Shown here: positions 16,443 to 24,395 of the stretch, piece after piece
How the letters are laid out: each line of letters opens with the position of its first letter
Position numbering within the stretch: the first letter of the stretch is position 1
Origin: G963676095 sp963676095
Lineage (GTDB): Bacteria > Bacteroidota > Bacteroidia > Bacteroidales > Prolixibacteraceae
Length of the DNA: 64,000 bases
Reading direction: 5' to 3'
Assembly: GCA_963676095.1 (NCBI GenBank)
Contig: OY781040.1
Span: forward strand, 1,240,001 to 1,304,000
Notes under the pieces: generated by a model
Seen by the model: the letters and a program-made list of their open reading frames with translations, nothing else
Database searches by the model: none
Told to the model about the DNA's origin: nothing
Program-made: the position numbers and the translations under genes

Positions 16443-17303
16443 ATGAGACAATTAAAGATTACAAAATCTATCACCAACCGTGAAAGTGCCTCTTTGGACA
16501 AGTATTTGCAGGAAATTGGCAAGGAAGAACTGATCACAGTGGAGGAGGAGGTAGAATTAGCGCAGCGAATTAAAAAAGGTGATCAGGCAGCACTGGAAAA
16601 ACTGACCCGCGCCAATTTACGTTTCGTAGTATCTGTTGCCAAACAGTACCAGAATCAGGGATTAAGTTTACCTGACCTGATCAATGAGGGGAACCTGGGA
16701 CTTATAAAAGCAGCTGAAAAATTTGACGAAACCCGTGGGTTCAAATTTATTTCCTATGCCGTTTGGTGGATCCGTCAATCTATCCTTCAGGCTTTGGCAG
16801 AGCAGTCGCGTATTGTTCGTTTACCGCTTAACCAGGTAGGTTCGTTGAACAAGATCAACAAAGCATATTCGAAATTCGAACAGGAACACGAAAGAAAACC
16901 ATCCCCTGAAGAACTGGCCGATTCCCTGGAATTACCTGCTGAAAAAGTTGCGGACACATTACGGGTTTCCGGGCGTCATATCTCAGTTGATGCTCCCTTT
17001 GTGGAGGGAGAAGATAACAGTCTGCTGGATGTGCTCGTCAATAATGATTCTCCGAATGCCGATCGCAGCTTGATCATGGAATCTCTGGCGCGGGAGATAG
17101 AGCGTGCTCTTGCTACCCTTACGGAACGGGAAAGTGATATTATCAGAATGTTCTTTGGTATCGGGTGTCAGGAAATGACACTGGAAGAAATCGGAGAACG
17201 CTTCGGGCTGACCCGGGAACGGGTACGCCAGATTAAAGAAAAAGCAATCAGAAGATTGCGGCATACTTCAAGGAGTAAGTTATTAAAGTCATATCTTGGA
17301 TAG
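16443..17303 (+). CDS. rpoD: primary sigma factor RpoD (Bacteroidota short form)
   Basis: 286 residues, the characteristic short primary sigma factor of the phylum, which lacks the large region 1.1 and non-conserved insert of E. coli sigma-70. Regions visible in order: 1.2 (SLDKYLQEIGKEELIT), 2 (ANLRFVVSVAKQYQNQGLSLPDLINEGNLGL and GFKFISYAVWWIRQSI, read as separate segments), 3 (RIVRLPLNQVGSLNKI), and 4 (TLEEIGERFGLTRERVRQIK helix-turn-helix). It directs recognition of TTTG/TAnnTTTG promoters such as its own. A strong bidirectional terminator follows. Confidence 0.96.
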   Translation: MRQLKITKSITNRESASLDKYLQEIGKEELITVEEEVELAQRIKKGDQAALEKLTRANLRFVVSVAKQYQNQGLSLPDLINEGNLGLIKAAEKFDETRGFKFISYAVWWIRQSILQALAEQSRIVRLPLNQVGSLNKINKAYSKFEQEHERKPSPEELADSLELPAEKVADTLRVSGRHISVDAPFVEGEDNSLLDVLVNNDSPNADRSLIMESLAREIERALATLTERESDIIRMFFGIGCQEMTLEEIGERFGLTRERVRQIKEKAIRRLRHTSRSKLLKSYLG

Positions 17304-17310
17304 TAAATAA

Positions 17311-17337
17311 AAAAACCGCCAGAAGGCGGTTTTTTTA
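17311..17337. terminator. bidirectional terminator between rpoD and htpG
   Basis: AAAAACCGCC (17311-17320), loop AGAA, GGCGGTTTTT (17325-17334): a ten-pair stem with a T run on the plus side and an A run upstream that is a T run on the minus strand. It serves the convergent rpoD and htpG genes. Confidence 0.92.
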
Positions 17338-17356
17338 TTTATAGCTTTCCCTTCAA

Positions 17357-19414
17357 TTAATTAATCAGTTCAACACTACGACGGACAAATTTGTCCAGAT
17401 CCTCACCTTTTAACATTCCGTTAGCCAGCAGTGCAAGATCAACCATTTGTTTAGCCAGTTTATTTTCCTTGCCAAACGATTCCAGTTTTTTCCGTCTGTC
17501 CCCTTCCAGGGAAGAAATCTTCTTCTCAACTTCTTCCAGTTTTTCTTTTTCAGCCTGAGGAATTTCTTCGTCTTTCTTTTCTTTTTTAGCTTTCTCTAAG
17601 CTTTCCTGTTCTTGTTTAAGTCCCGCCAACTCATCTTTTATCTGAGCCAGTTCTGTACCAAGAGCATTTTCCTTCGATTCCAGAACTTTCTTAACCAGAG
17701 GATGATCTGTATTTACAACCAGGTTCAGACTTTCAGGCATGTCTCCATAAAAACTCATTCCACCTCCACCCTGAATCCGGCTCATGTCTTTCATACGGCG
17801 CATAAACTCGTTTCTCGTGATGACCATCGGCTGGGAACTTTCTCCAAGACATTTAAAATCAACTACATAATTTATTTCTTTATTTTCAGGGCATACTGCC
17901 TGGAAAACAGGACTGAGTTCTTCCCTCTCGTCAAAACTCAGATGATCCGTGTGATCTTCTTTTTGTATAAGATTATCAACGACATCAGCATCAACTCGTA
18001 CAAACCGTTTGTCGGTGTACTTCTGCTCGAACTTGTTAACCAGATGGGTGGAGAGTACATCGTCGAGGATCAGGATATCATATCCCTTATTCCGGGCATC
18101 CTGAATAAAAGTATATTGTTCATCCCTGTTGCTTGTGTAAAGATAAATCAGATTTTTATCCTTGTCGGTCTGACTTTCCTTAATCAACTTTTCATATTCC
18201 TCGAAGGTAAAATATTTATCTTCCGTATTTTTGAAAAGGAAAAAATCCAGCGCCTTCTCTGCAAATTTTTCATCGGTAAGGATACCGTACTCGATAAAAA
18301 TCTTCAAATCGTCCCATTTTTTCTCGAATTCTTCCCTGTTATCTTTAAACAACTGAGTCAACCGGTCCCCTACCTTCTTGGTAATATGAGTACTGATCTT
18401 TTTGACATTCGAATCACTCTGCAAGTACGAACGGGAAACATTTAGCGGGATATCCGGAGAATCGATGACCCCATGCAGCAATGTTAGAAATTCAGGAACA
18501 ATACCTTCGACAGAATCGGTAACAAATACTTGATTACAATATAGCTGAATTTTGTTCTTCTGTACCTCAATTGTATTTTTCAACCTTGGAAAATAAAGAA
18601 TACCAGTAAGGTTAAACGGATAATCAACATTCAGGTGAATATGAAACAGAGGGTCTTCCGTGTACGGATATAGTTTTTGATAAAAGGCAGCATAGTCCTC
18701 ATCTTTCAGGTCTACCGGTTTTTTGGTCCATGCGGGAGTTGTATCATTAATCTGGTTATCTTCATCTGTTTCAACTTCCTTGCCGTCTTTCCACTCTGTC
18801 TTCTTCCCAAAAACGACCGGAACAGGTAAAAACTTACAATATTTATTCAGCAAGTCAGATATCCTTGACTTTTCCAGGAACTCTTTGGAATCGTCATTGA
18901 TATACATCACAATATCCGTTCCTACATCCTCTCTTTCTGCATCCACAATACTATACTCCGGGCTGCCGTCGCATGACCATTTTATTGCAGTCGCCCCTTC
19001 CCTGTATGATTTACTGATGATTTCCACCGTCGAAGAAACCATGAAGGCAGAGTAGAACCCAAGTCCAAAATGCCCTATAATAGCATTGGCATCATTCTTA
19101 TATTTTTCAAGAAACTCATTTGCCCCGGAGAAGGCAATTTGATTAATATATTTTTCCACCTCTTCTGCAGTCATACCAATGCCGCAGTCCGATACGGTGA
19201 TCGTCTTTTTCTTTTCATTTAGAGAAACACGAACTTTAGCCTGATCCACAGAAATAGCTGTTTCCCCGCGAGCGGCCAAGGTTTTCAACTTTTGCGTAGC
19301 ATCTACTGCATTTGATATGATCTCACGAAGAAAGATATCGTGATCAGAATAAAGAAATTTTTTGATAATTGGGAATAGATTGTCACTCGATACACCAATT
19401 TTACCTTTTTGCAT
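17357..19414 (-). CDS. htpG: molecular chaperone HtpG (Hsp90)
   Basis: 685 residues, full length for Bacteroidota HtpG. The N-terminal GHKL ATPase shows FLREIISNAVDATQKL (Glu/Asn for ATP), VSDCGIGMTAEEV, and GHFGLGFYSAFMV. The middle domain carries the conserved NVSRSYLQSD stretch and a C-terminal dimerisation part follows. It also contains a lysine/glutamate-rich coiled-coil insert (about residues 590-650). It folds client proteins in the cytoplasm. Upstream on the minus strand, TGGCAC (19470-19465) followed five bases later by TTGA resembles a sigma-54 site, and the same stretch contains AACCTTTG, close to the primary -7 element, so the promoter type is undecided. Confidence 0.96.
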   Translation of the reverse strand: MQKGKIGVSSDNLFPIIKKFLYSDHDIFLREIISNAVDATQKLKTLAARGETAISVDQAKVRVSLNEKKKTITVSDCGIGMTAEEVEKYINQIAFSGANEFLEKYKNDANAIIGHFGLGFYSAFMVSSTVEIISKSYREGATAIKWSCDGSPEYSIVDAEREDVGTDIVMYINDDSKEFLEKSRISDLLNKYCKFLPVPVVFGKKTEWKDGKEVETDEDNQINDTTPAWTKKPVDLKDEDYAAFYQKLYPYTEDPLFHIHLNVDYPFNLTGILYFPRLKNTIEVQKNKIQLYCNQVFVTDSVEGIVPEFLTLLHGVIDSPDIPLNVSRSYLQSDSNVKKISTHITKKVGDRLTQLFKDNREEFEKKWDDLKIFIEYGILTDEKFAEKALDFFLFKNTEDKYFTFEEYEKLIKESQTDKDKNLIYLYTSNRDEQYTFIQDARNKGYDILILDDVLSTHLVNKFEQKYTDKRFVRVDADVVDNLIQKEDHTDHLSFDEREELSPVFQAVCPENKEINYVVDFKCLGESSQPMVITRNEFMRRMKDMSRIQGGGGMSFYGDMPESLNLVVNTDHPLVKKVLESKENALGTELAQIKDELAGLKQEQESLEKAKKEKKDEEIPQAEKEKLEEVEKKISSLEGDRRKKLESFGKENKLAKQMVDLALLANGMLKGEDLDKFVRRSVELIN

Positions 19415-19741
19415 CTTTATTTATTTTAGTTTAACATCATTTTTAACGCAAGTTTTCAAAGGTTGTGCCATTTGTGTAAGATGACGAAATGTCATTGCCC
19501 AAATTCAGTATCTGCTGCATAACATCCACATGTAAGTTATTCATTCTGTTTTTATGTCAGAATAGGATGAAAATGAAAAATTTTGTTTAATTTAGAATCA
19601 TTCATCCATGTTCTAAACTTAGACTTGCAGAAACATGTCCTTCTCTTATATCAGACACAAAATATTAAGCATATTTTCGTATATATTTCGAATTACATAG
19701 TGGCAATTGAATCTGAAAACAGAAAATCTTTAAGCTAGTAT
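19415..19741. other. intergenic region between htpG and histidine kinase
   Basis: About 330 AT-rich bases between divergent genes. It must hold both promoters. A short inverted repeat ATGAC-N5-GTCAT lies near 19481-19495. No gene or RNA is recognised. Confidence 0.5.
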
Positions 19742-20932
19742 ATGCGAATTCACACACTGATTCTTATCTTTATTTTTACCGCAGCAACTACTGTTCTGCA
19801 GATCGATTCAAAAAAAAATACAACAAACATAAGAATGAGGGACCAGGCCCCGAAAATGATAAATGCCGCTTATTATCAATATATGAAGACTGATGATTAT
19901 CGTTTTACTATAATACCTGAAACAACTAAGCAAAAGAGACAATATGAGACCGTACAAAAAAATAATCAAATAGAATTACTTGAGAAAGAAAAACGGATCA
20001 AAGAAGATACGATAAAAATCAAACAAATACAGAGAACGTATCTTTTTATATCTGTTCTTTTAATCCTTACCCTGCTGTTTCTCTTCATATATGCCTTTAC
20101 GTACTACAGAAGGGTTACCAGGGTCCTTCAAAAACAAAGCAAACATATTCTGGAACAACAAATACATATAAAGAAACAGAATGAAAAATTACGTAAAGCA
20201 GTTGATACGCAAAATAAATTATTCAGTATAATCGCACACGATCTGAGAAGTCCGTTAATCTCGGTCTCCAATATCTCAAAGCTTATAGGTTTTTATATAC
20301 ATGACCATCGATATGAACCGTTGAAAGAACTTGCCAAGCAAATGGATCGTAAAAATGATCAATTGATTGATCTGACAGATAATCTGTTAGATTGGACAAA
20401 AAGCCAGTCAGAAAATCTTTCTCCCCTTTTCGAGAAGGTTAACCTGAACGAGATTATAGAAGAATGTTTTGATATCTATGAAACAGTATCAGCAGATAAA
20501 GAGATCGTTCTCAGCTATAAAAGAGGTGATGATTTTCTACTATGGACCGACCGGAATATGTTGAAAACAATTTGCAGAAATCTGATAAACAACGCCATAA
20601 AATTCACCCCCAGGAAAGGGAAAATAGAAATTCTCAGTAACAGGACAGGATATTTGATGCAGATATCCATACGAGATAGCGGGATTGGCCTTTCTCCAGG
20701 CAAATTGCAGACGATTTTCGAGATAGACAAATCAAATATAAAAAACGGAACCGAGGGAGAGAAAGGCACAGGCCTTGGGCTTTCTGTATGCAGTGAATTT
20801 ACCGAGAAACTGGGAGGCACTATATATGCAAAGAACAATGAAAAGGCCGGCAGTTGCTTTACGTTTACAATTCCGTTATACAATCCGGCACTTCATTATT
20901 CCAAGCAAAAGAAGCCAGAAACAGAGAACTGA
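19742..20932 (+). CDS. membrane sensor histidine kinase, short sensor region
   Basis: 396 residues. A signal-like N-terminus (about 1-20), a short non-repetitive stretch, a coiled coil with IELLEKEKRIKE (about 77-88), one transmembrane helix (about 100-122), a second coiled coil, then HisKA with FSIIAHDLRSPL (His166) and HATPase_c with NLINNAIKFT, DSGIGLS and GTGLGLSVCSEF. The sequence before and after the membrane helix looks like the TPR-containing histidine kinases common in Bacteroidota, but the TPR repeats that normally fill several hundred residues are missing. No response regulator is adjacent. The signal sensed and the output are unknown. Confidence 0.88.
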   Translation: MRIHTLILIFIFTAATTVLQIDSKKNTTNIRMRDQAPKMINAAYYQYMKTDDYRFTIIPETTKQKRQYETVQKNNQIELLEKEKRIKEDTIKIKQIQRTYLFISVLLILTLLFLFIYAFTYYRRVTRVLQKQSKHILEQQIHIKKQNEKLRKAVDTQNKLFSIIAHDLRSPLISVSNISKLIGFYIHDHRYEPLKELAKQMDRKNDQLIDLTDNLLDWTKSQSENLSPLFEKVNLNEIIEECFDIYETVSADKEIVLSYKRGDDFLLWTDRNMLKTICRNLINNAIKFTPRKGKIEILSNRTGYLMQISIRDSGIGLSPGKLQTIFEIDKSNIKNGTEGEKGTGLGLSVCSEFTEKLGGTIYAKNNEKAGSCFTFTIPLYNPALHYSKQKKPETEN

Positions 20933-20966
20933 TATTATCCTGACTACAGGCCAATAGACAAATTGA

Positions 20967-22898
20967 TCAATATAGAAAATTATAGGATTGACTGTACTCC
21001 AACATCTGGGAAGTATAATCGTCTGAATATTCTACGGATACATCCGTCACCTCTCCCTTTTCATTCTGCACCAGGTTCAGTTTAGGATTAAGAAAGCCCG
21101 CGTACGGAGCTATATTCAGCTGTTTAAACCGTTTGAGAATTTCTTCGTGCAATGAACGGTCTATCTTTACTCCGTAATTGGCTACCAGATCCTTCGCTGC
21201 AGGATAATCTCCTTCTGACTTTATCCGCTGGATTTCCCGGAGCAATTCACCAAACAGAAAACGTAATTGGCTATAGTTATTAATCTTCACATACCGTTTT
21301 CCATCCCGGACAAAGAATTCGATAACATTATCAGTTTTTCCCTGTTCATAGGCCCATCGGGCGATAAGCTGCCTGTTACGCATATGAGATTCTTCAATAT
21401 CTTTCCCAAACCCGATCCGGGTCAGTTGTGTTATAAGCCCGTTGCGGATATAAGAATCATACTCAGCCATCCCTGATTGTACAGAAGGTACAAGTCCCAA
21501 CTGTTGCAACTTCTCATCGGCAATGTAATAGAGCGCAAACAAGTCAGCCCGGGTTTCCTCAATAGTCGAATAATAATTCTTTAGATCTTCAGGATGGGCT
21601 CCCGGCTGCATTTTACCCGATCCATGCCCCAGGCATTCATGCAGGTCTGTATGAAGGTTCCCTGCCAGATAGCCATATTCCCTGGCCCTTTCCACCTCTT
21701 CAGGAGACGCCGCAAATTCTTCAAGCATACCGTTGTTTAATGAATCCAGGAAATAGGACCGGGATATATTTTCGATAGTTACCGATTTTGAGCCATACTT
21801 TTCCCTGATCCACTCAGCATTGGGAAGATTAATGCCGATTGGCGTTGCCGGGTAACAATCACCCCCCAGCATAGCAACATGGATTACTTTTGCACTTATC
21901 CCCTTTACTTCTTTCTTCTTAAACTTTTCATCAACGGGAGAATTCCGTTCGAACCATGCCGCATTTTCCGAAAGGATATGTGTCCTCATACTGCTTTCTT
22001 CATCCTTATAGTTAACGATAGATTCCCAGCTGCCCTTAATTCCAAGAGGATCACCGTACACTTCAATGAATCCGTTTACAAAGTCGACGATTCCGTCGAG
22101 TTCGCAAACCCAAAGGATACTGTATTCATCAAAAATTCTCAAATCCCCTGTTTCATAATAAGAAATCAAATTCCGGATTAATTCCTGTTGTTTACTGTTC
22201 TCAGCAAAAGGGATGGCCCGCCTTAGCCAGTCAATAATATGTTGTATTGCCTCGCCGTACTGTCCATTCTTCCTCCATACTATTTCCTTCAACTTGCCAT
22301 TCTCTCCAACCAATGTGGAATTTAAGCCAAAAGACGGAGCCTGTTCGCCCCCGTTTTCTCTCAAATTCCTATAAAAAGCTTCTGCTTCCTGCTGTGAAAC
22401 TCCCTGATAATAATTCATGGCTGATGATTCTACCAAATCGACGTCACTATCAAGATTAACTCTTTTTTTCTCCCTCTCCAAGTCAAAAATCACATCTGTC
22501 AGTACGGTCACCTCGTCACTTGTGAGCCCGGAATCACCAAGCCGGCAATCGATAAGCATCTCTTCAAATGCAACCCTGGAAAAACCTGGAGTAAATTTCT
22601 CGGTTGAGTAATGATGATGGATCCCATTCGCGAACCAAACCTGTTTCAAGTAAGTATGGAACGCCTTGAAATCCCGCGTATCCCGGTTCCCGCTGTACGT
22701 TTTTAAAATAGCCTCCAATAGGCGGCGGATCTTCAGATTATACCGGTTGTTCTGATCCCAAAGGATATCACGTCCGCAAAGGGCCGCCTGGCTCAGGTAA
22801 TATATATATTGTCTCTGCTTTAAATCCAGTTTTTCAAACCCGGTCAGTTCATATCTTAATATTTTTATGTCGGCAAATTTTTCAACGAATACATTCAT
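20967..22898 (-). CDS. dipeptidyl peptidase III (M49 zinc peptidase)
   Basis: 643 residues. The M49 hallmark HECLGH lies near residue 420 (HEXXGH, zinc ligands and catalytic Glu) and the second zinc motif EETRAD follows about 25 residues later. The size is close to characterised Bacteroides DPP III, though no signal peptide is evident, so it is probably cytoplasmic. It removes dipeptides from the N-terminus of short peptides. Database entries for such genes are sometimes labelled dihydrofolate reductase, which the motifs do not support. It is followed on the same strand, and separated by 64 bases, from the methyltransferase gene upstream of it. Confidence 0.92.
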   Translation of the reverse strand: MNVFVEKFADIKILRYELTGFEKLDLKQRQYIYYLSQAALCGRDILWDQNNRYNLKIRRLLEAILKTYSGNRDTRDFKAFHTYLKQVWFANGIHHHYSTEKFTPGFSRVAFEEMLIDCRLGDSGLTSDEVTVLTDVIFDLEREKKRVNLDSDVDLVESSAMNYYQGVSQQEAEAFYRNLRENGGEQAPSFGLNSTLVGENGKLKEIVWRKNGQYGEAIQHIIDWLRRAIPFAENSKQQELIRNLISYYETGDLRIFDEYSILWVCELDGIVDFVNGFIEVYGDPLGIKGSWESIVNYKDEESSMRTHILSENAAWFERNSPVDEKFKKKEVKGISAKVIHVAMLGGDCYPATPIGINLPNAEWIREKYGSKSVTIENISRSYFLDSLNNGMLEEFAASPEEVERAREYGYLAGNLHTDLHECLGHGSGKMQPGAHPEDLKNYYSTIEETRADLFALYYIADEKLQQLGLVPSVQSGMAEYDSYIRNGLITQLTRIGFGKDIEESHMRNRQLIARWAYEQGKTDNVIEFFVRDGKRYVKINNYSQLRFLFGELLREIQRIKSEGDYPAAKDLVANYGVKIDRSLHEEILKRFKQLNIAPYAGFLNPKLNLVQNEKGEVTDVSVEYSDDYTSQMLEYSQSYNFLY

Positions 22899-22962
22899 CT
22901 CTTTATCTTTTAATTATCAATAAAACTCCAAGGAAATGTTTGGGTTCATAAAAATTTCCGTT

Positions 22963-23643
22963 CTATTTCCTTTCTTCCTGTTTTATAGCGAATTGTTTCT
23001 CAATAAAAGCCGAATTTTTAATAGATCTTCTCATCCATTCCAGCTTAACCTCTTGCTGTTCGCCGGGATTCAGGTGCCAGTCAATATTTCCATTCCTCAG
23101 CTTCATTGTAAGATAATGTATAATTACTGCCGCTGATACAGAAATATTAAGGCTCTCTGTAAAACCATACATCGGGATTTTAAGAAATTCATCTGCCTCC
23201 TGTTTTACAGTGTCTGAAACACCGGTTAATTCGGTACCAAAAAACAAGGCAGCCTTCCCTCTACCAAGATCAAATTCTTCAAGGGATACATCGTCCTCAT
23301 GAGGGGTCGTTGCCACAATCCTGTAACCTCTCTTCCTTAAGTATTTTATAGCTTCCAGACTGTTATTATTCTCTCCGTAAAAAGTCTTCATATAAAGCCA
23401 TTTGGATGATCCCAAGGCAACTTCCCTGTCAATAACCAAATGATTGTAGTTCTCAACGACAAAAACATCCTGAAGCCCGAAACAGTCAACACTTCTCAAA
23501 ACAGCACTGGCATTCTGAGATTGAAAAATATCTTCAAGAACAACAGTCAGGTAACGGGTACGCTGCGCTAACATTCTGTCAAACAAAGCCAGTCGGTCCT
23601 CTGTCATGAACTCTGCAAGATAACTTATTAATTCTGAATACAT
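22963..23643 (-). CDS. trmH: SpoU/TrmH-family RNA 2'-O-methyltransferase
   Basis: 226 residues from ATG 23643, which aligns with the usual TrmH start; an ATG five codons upstream (23658) is also possible. The three SPOUT motifs are visible: NASAVLRSVDCFGLQDVFVVE (motif 1, arginine present), FGTELTGVSD (motif 2) and IPMYGFTESLNISVSAA (motif 3), which together build the trefoil-knot SAM site. ALGSSKWL is typical of TrmH for tRNA Gm18. Target RNA is inferred from the family. The basic C-terminal tail is normal for the group. Confidence 0.88.
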   Translation of the reverse strand: MYSELISYLAEFMTEDRLALFDRMLAQRTRYLTVVLEDIFQSQNASAVLRSVDCFGLQDVFVVENYNHLVIDREVALGSSKWLYMKTFYGENNNSLEAIKYLRKRGYRIVATTPHEDDVSLEEFDLGRGKAALFFGTELTGVSDTVKQEADEFLKIPMYGFTESLNISVSAAVIIHYLTMKLRNGNIDWHLNPGEQQEVKLEWMRRSIKNSAFIEKQFAIKQEERK

Positions 23644-23674
23644 TTTTTCACCAATCATAAAACTGACAAAAATA

Positions 23675-23702
23675 AAAAAGGGAAGCCGAAAATAGGCTTC
23701 CC
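23675..23702 (-). terminator. terminator of the HU gene
   Basis: GGGAAGCC (23680-23687), a seven-base loop, and GGCTTCCC (23695-23702) form a perfect eight-pair stem. On the minus strand it is followed by a T run (the A run 23675-23679). It lies 24 bases downstream of the HU stop. Confidence 0.85.
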
Positions 23703-23726
23703 TCTATAAATTTTTCAAAAATGATA

Positions 23727-23996
23727 TCAGATCGCATCTGTAAGTTCTGCTCCTGGTTTAAACTTTACCACTTTCTTTGAAGGGATTTGAATTGGAGCAC
23801 CAGACTGAGGATTTCTTCCTGTCCGCGCACTACGTGTCGAAACAGCAAAAGAACCAAATCCGATTAATGCAACACGATCACCATTTTTTAATGCATCAGT
23901 AGTAGCTTCGACAAATGCATCAAGAGCTTTTTTAGCATCAGCTTTAGTAAGGCCACTTTTTTCTGCAATGGCATCAATTAATTGAGCTTTGTTCAT
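23727..23996 (-). CDS. hup: HU-family DNA-binding protein
   Basis: 89 residues, the standard HU length. The N-terminal helices (MNKAQLIDAIAEKSGLTK) dimerise; GFGSFAVSTRSARTGRNP leads into the beta arm, with the conserved Pro in GRNPQSG that intercalates DNA, and KVVKFKPG closes the arm. It is a nucleoid architectural protein. It has its own downstream terminator. The roughly 270 bases upstream, to the tRNA gene, are very AT-rich and contain its promoter. Confidence 0.96.
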   Translation of the reverse strand: MNKAQLIDAIAEKSGLTKADAKKALDAFVEATTDALKNGDRVALIGFGSFAVSTRSARTGRNPQSGAPIQIPSKKVVKFKPGAELTDAI

Positions 23997-24227
23997 AGGA
24001 AAACATGTTTAGGGTTAAAAATAAACTGATTATAACTATATGTCACTACGACATATCTATTCTTTTTTATCTATATGGACGATTCCAATTTCCCAAAACA
24101 TCAGTAAAATCAACTCTTTCAAACGTCCTGATTTTAATTTTTATAAAATTCCAAAATAAGATCTTAAAATGCAAACCTAAATATGCTTTTTTTTTAATAA
24201 AGTAACATTTTTTTTAAGAGTTTTTTT

Positions 24228-24257
24228 TTTGCATTTAAAAAAATTCCTCTACTTTTG
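24228..24257 (+). promoter_or_regulatory. promoter of tRNA-Ser
   Basis: TTTG (24228-24231), an 18-base spacer, and TACTTTTG (24250-24257) match the Bacteroidota consensus exactly. The tRNA begins 15 bases downstream. Confidence 0.75.
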
Positions 24258-24271
24258 CCGCCACTTCAAAG

Positions 24272-24356
24272 GGAGAGATGGCGGAGTGGTCGATCGCGGC
24301 GGTCTTGAAAACCGTTGACCTTAACGGGTCCGGGGGTTCGAATCCCTCTCTCTCCG
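24272..24356 (+). tRNA. tRNA-Ser (anticodon UGA)
   Basis: The acceptor GGAGAGA (24272-24278) pairs with TCTCTCC (24349-24355), with discriminator G24356. The anticodon loop CTTGAAA gives anticodon TGA. A long variable arm (TTGACCTTAACGGGTCC region) and the T loop GGTTCGAATCC are present, as expected of a class II serine tRNA. The 3' CCA is not encoded. Confidence 0.96.
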
Positions 24357-24359
24357 CAT

Positions 24360-24395
24360 AAGGGAGGCTGTCAGGAAGGCAGCCTCCCTTATTTT
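24360..24395. terminator. terminator shared by tRNA-Ser and the acyl-CoA synthetase gene
   Basis: AAGGGAGGCTG (24360-24370) pairs with CAGCCTCCCTT (24380-24390) as an 11-pair stem followed by ATTTTT on the plus side. On the minus strand it overlaps the stop codon of the gene ending at 24389. Confidence 0.88.

Noticed and set aside
17612..18445. 277-codon open frame on the plus strand inside htpG
   Set aside because: Antisense to the conserved HtpG frame with low-complexity hydrophobic translation; no start context or motif.
24005..24205. 66-codon frame between HU and tRNA-Ser
   Set aside because: AT-rich text giving Ile/Lys/Phe-rich translation; it overlaps the HU promoter region and has no recognisable feature.
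24356..24358. tRNA-Ser lacking an encoded CCA end
   Set aside because: Many tRNA genes in this phylum rely on CCA addition after transcription; not a defect.
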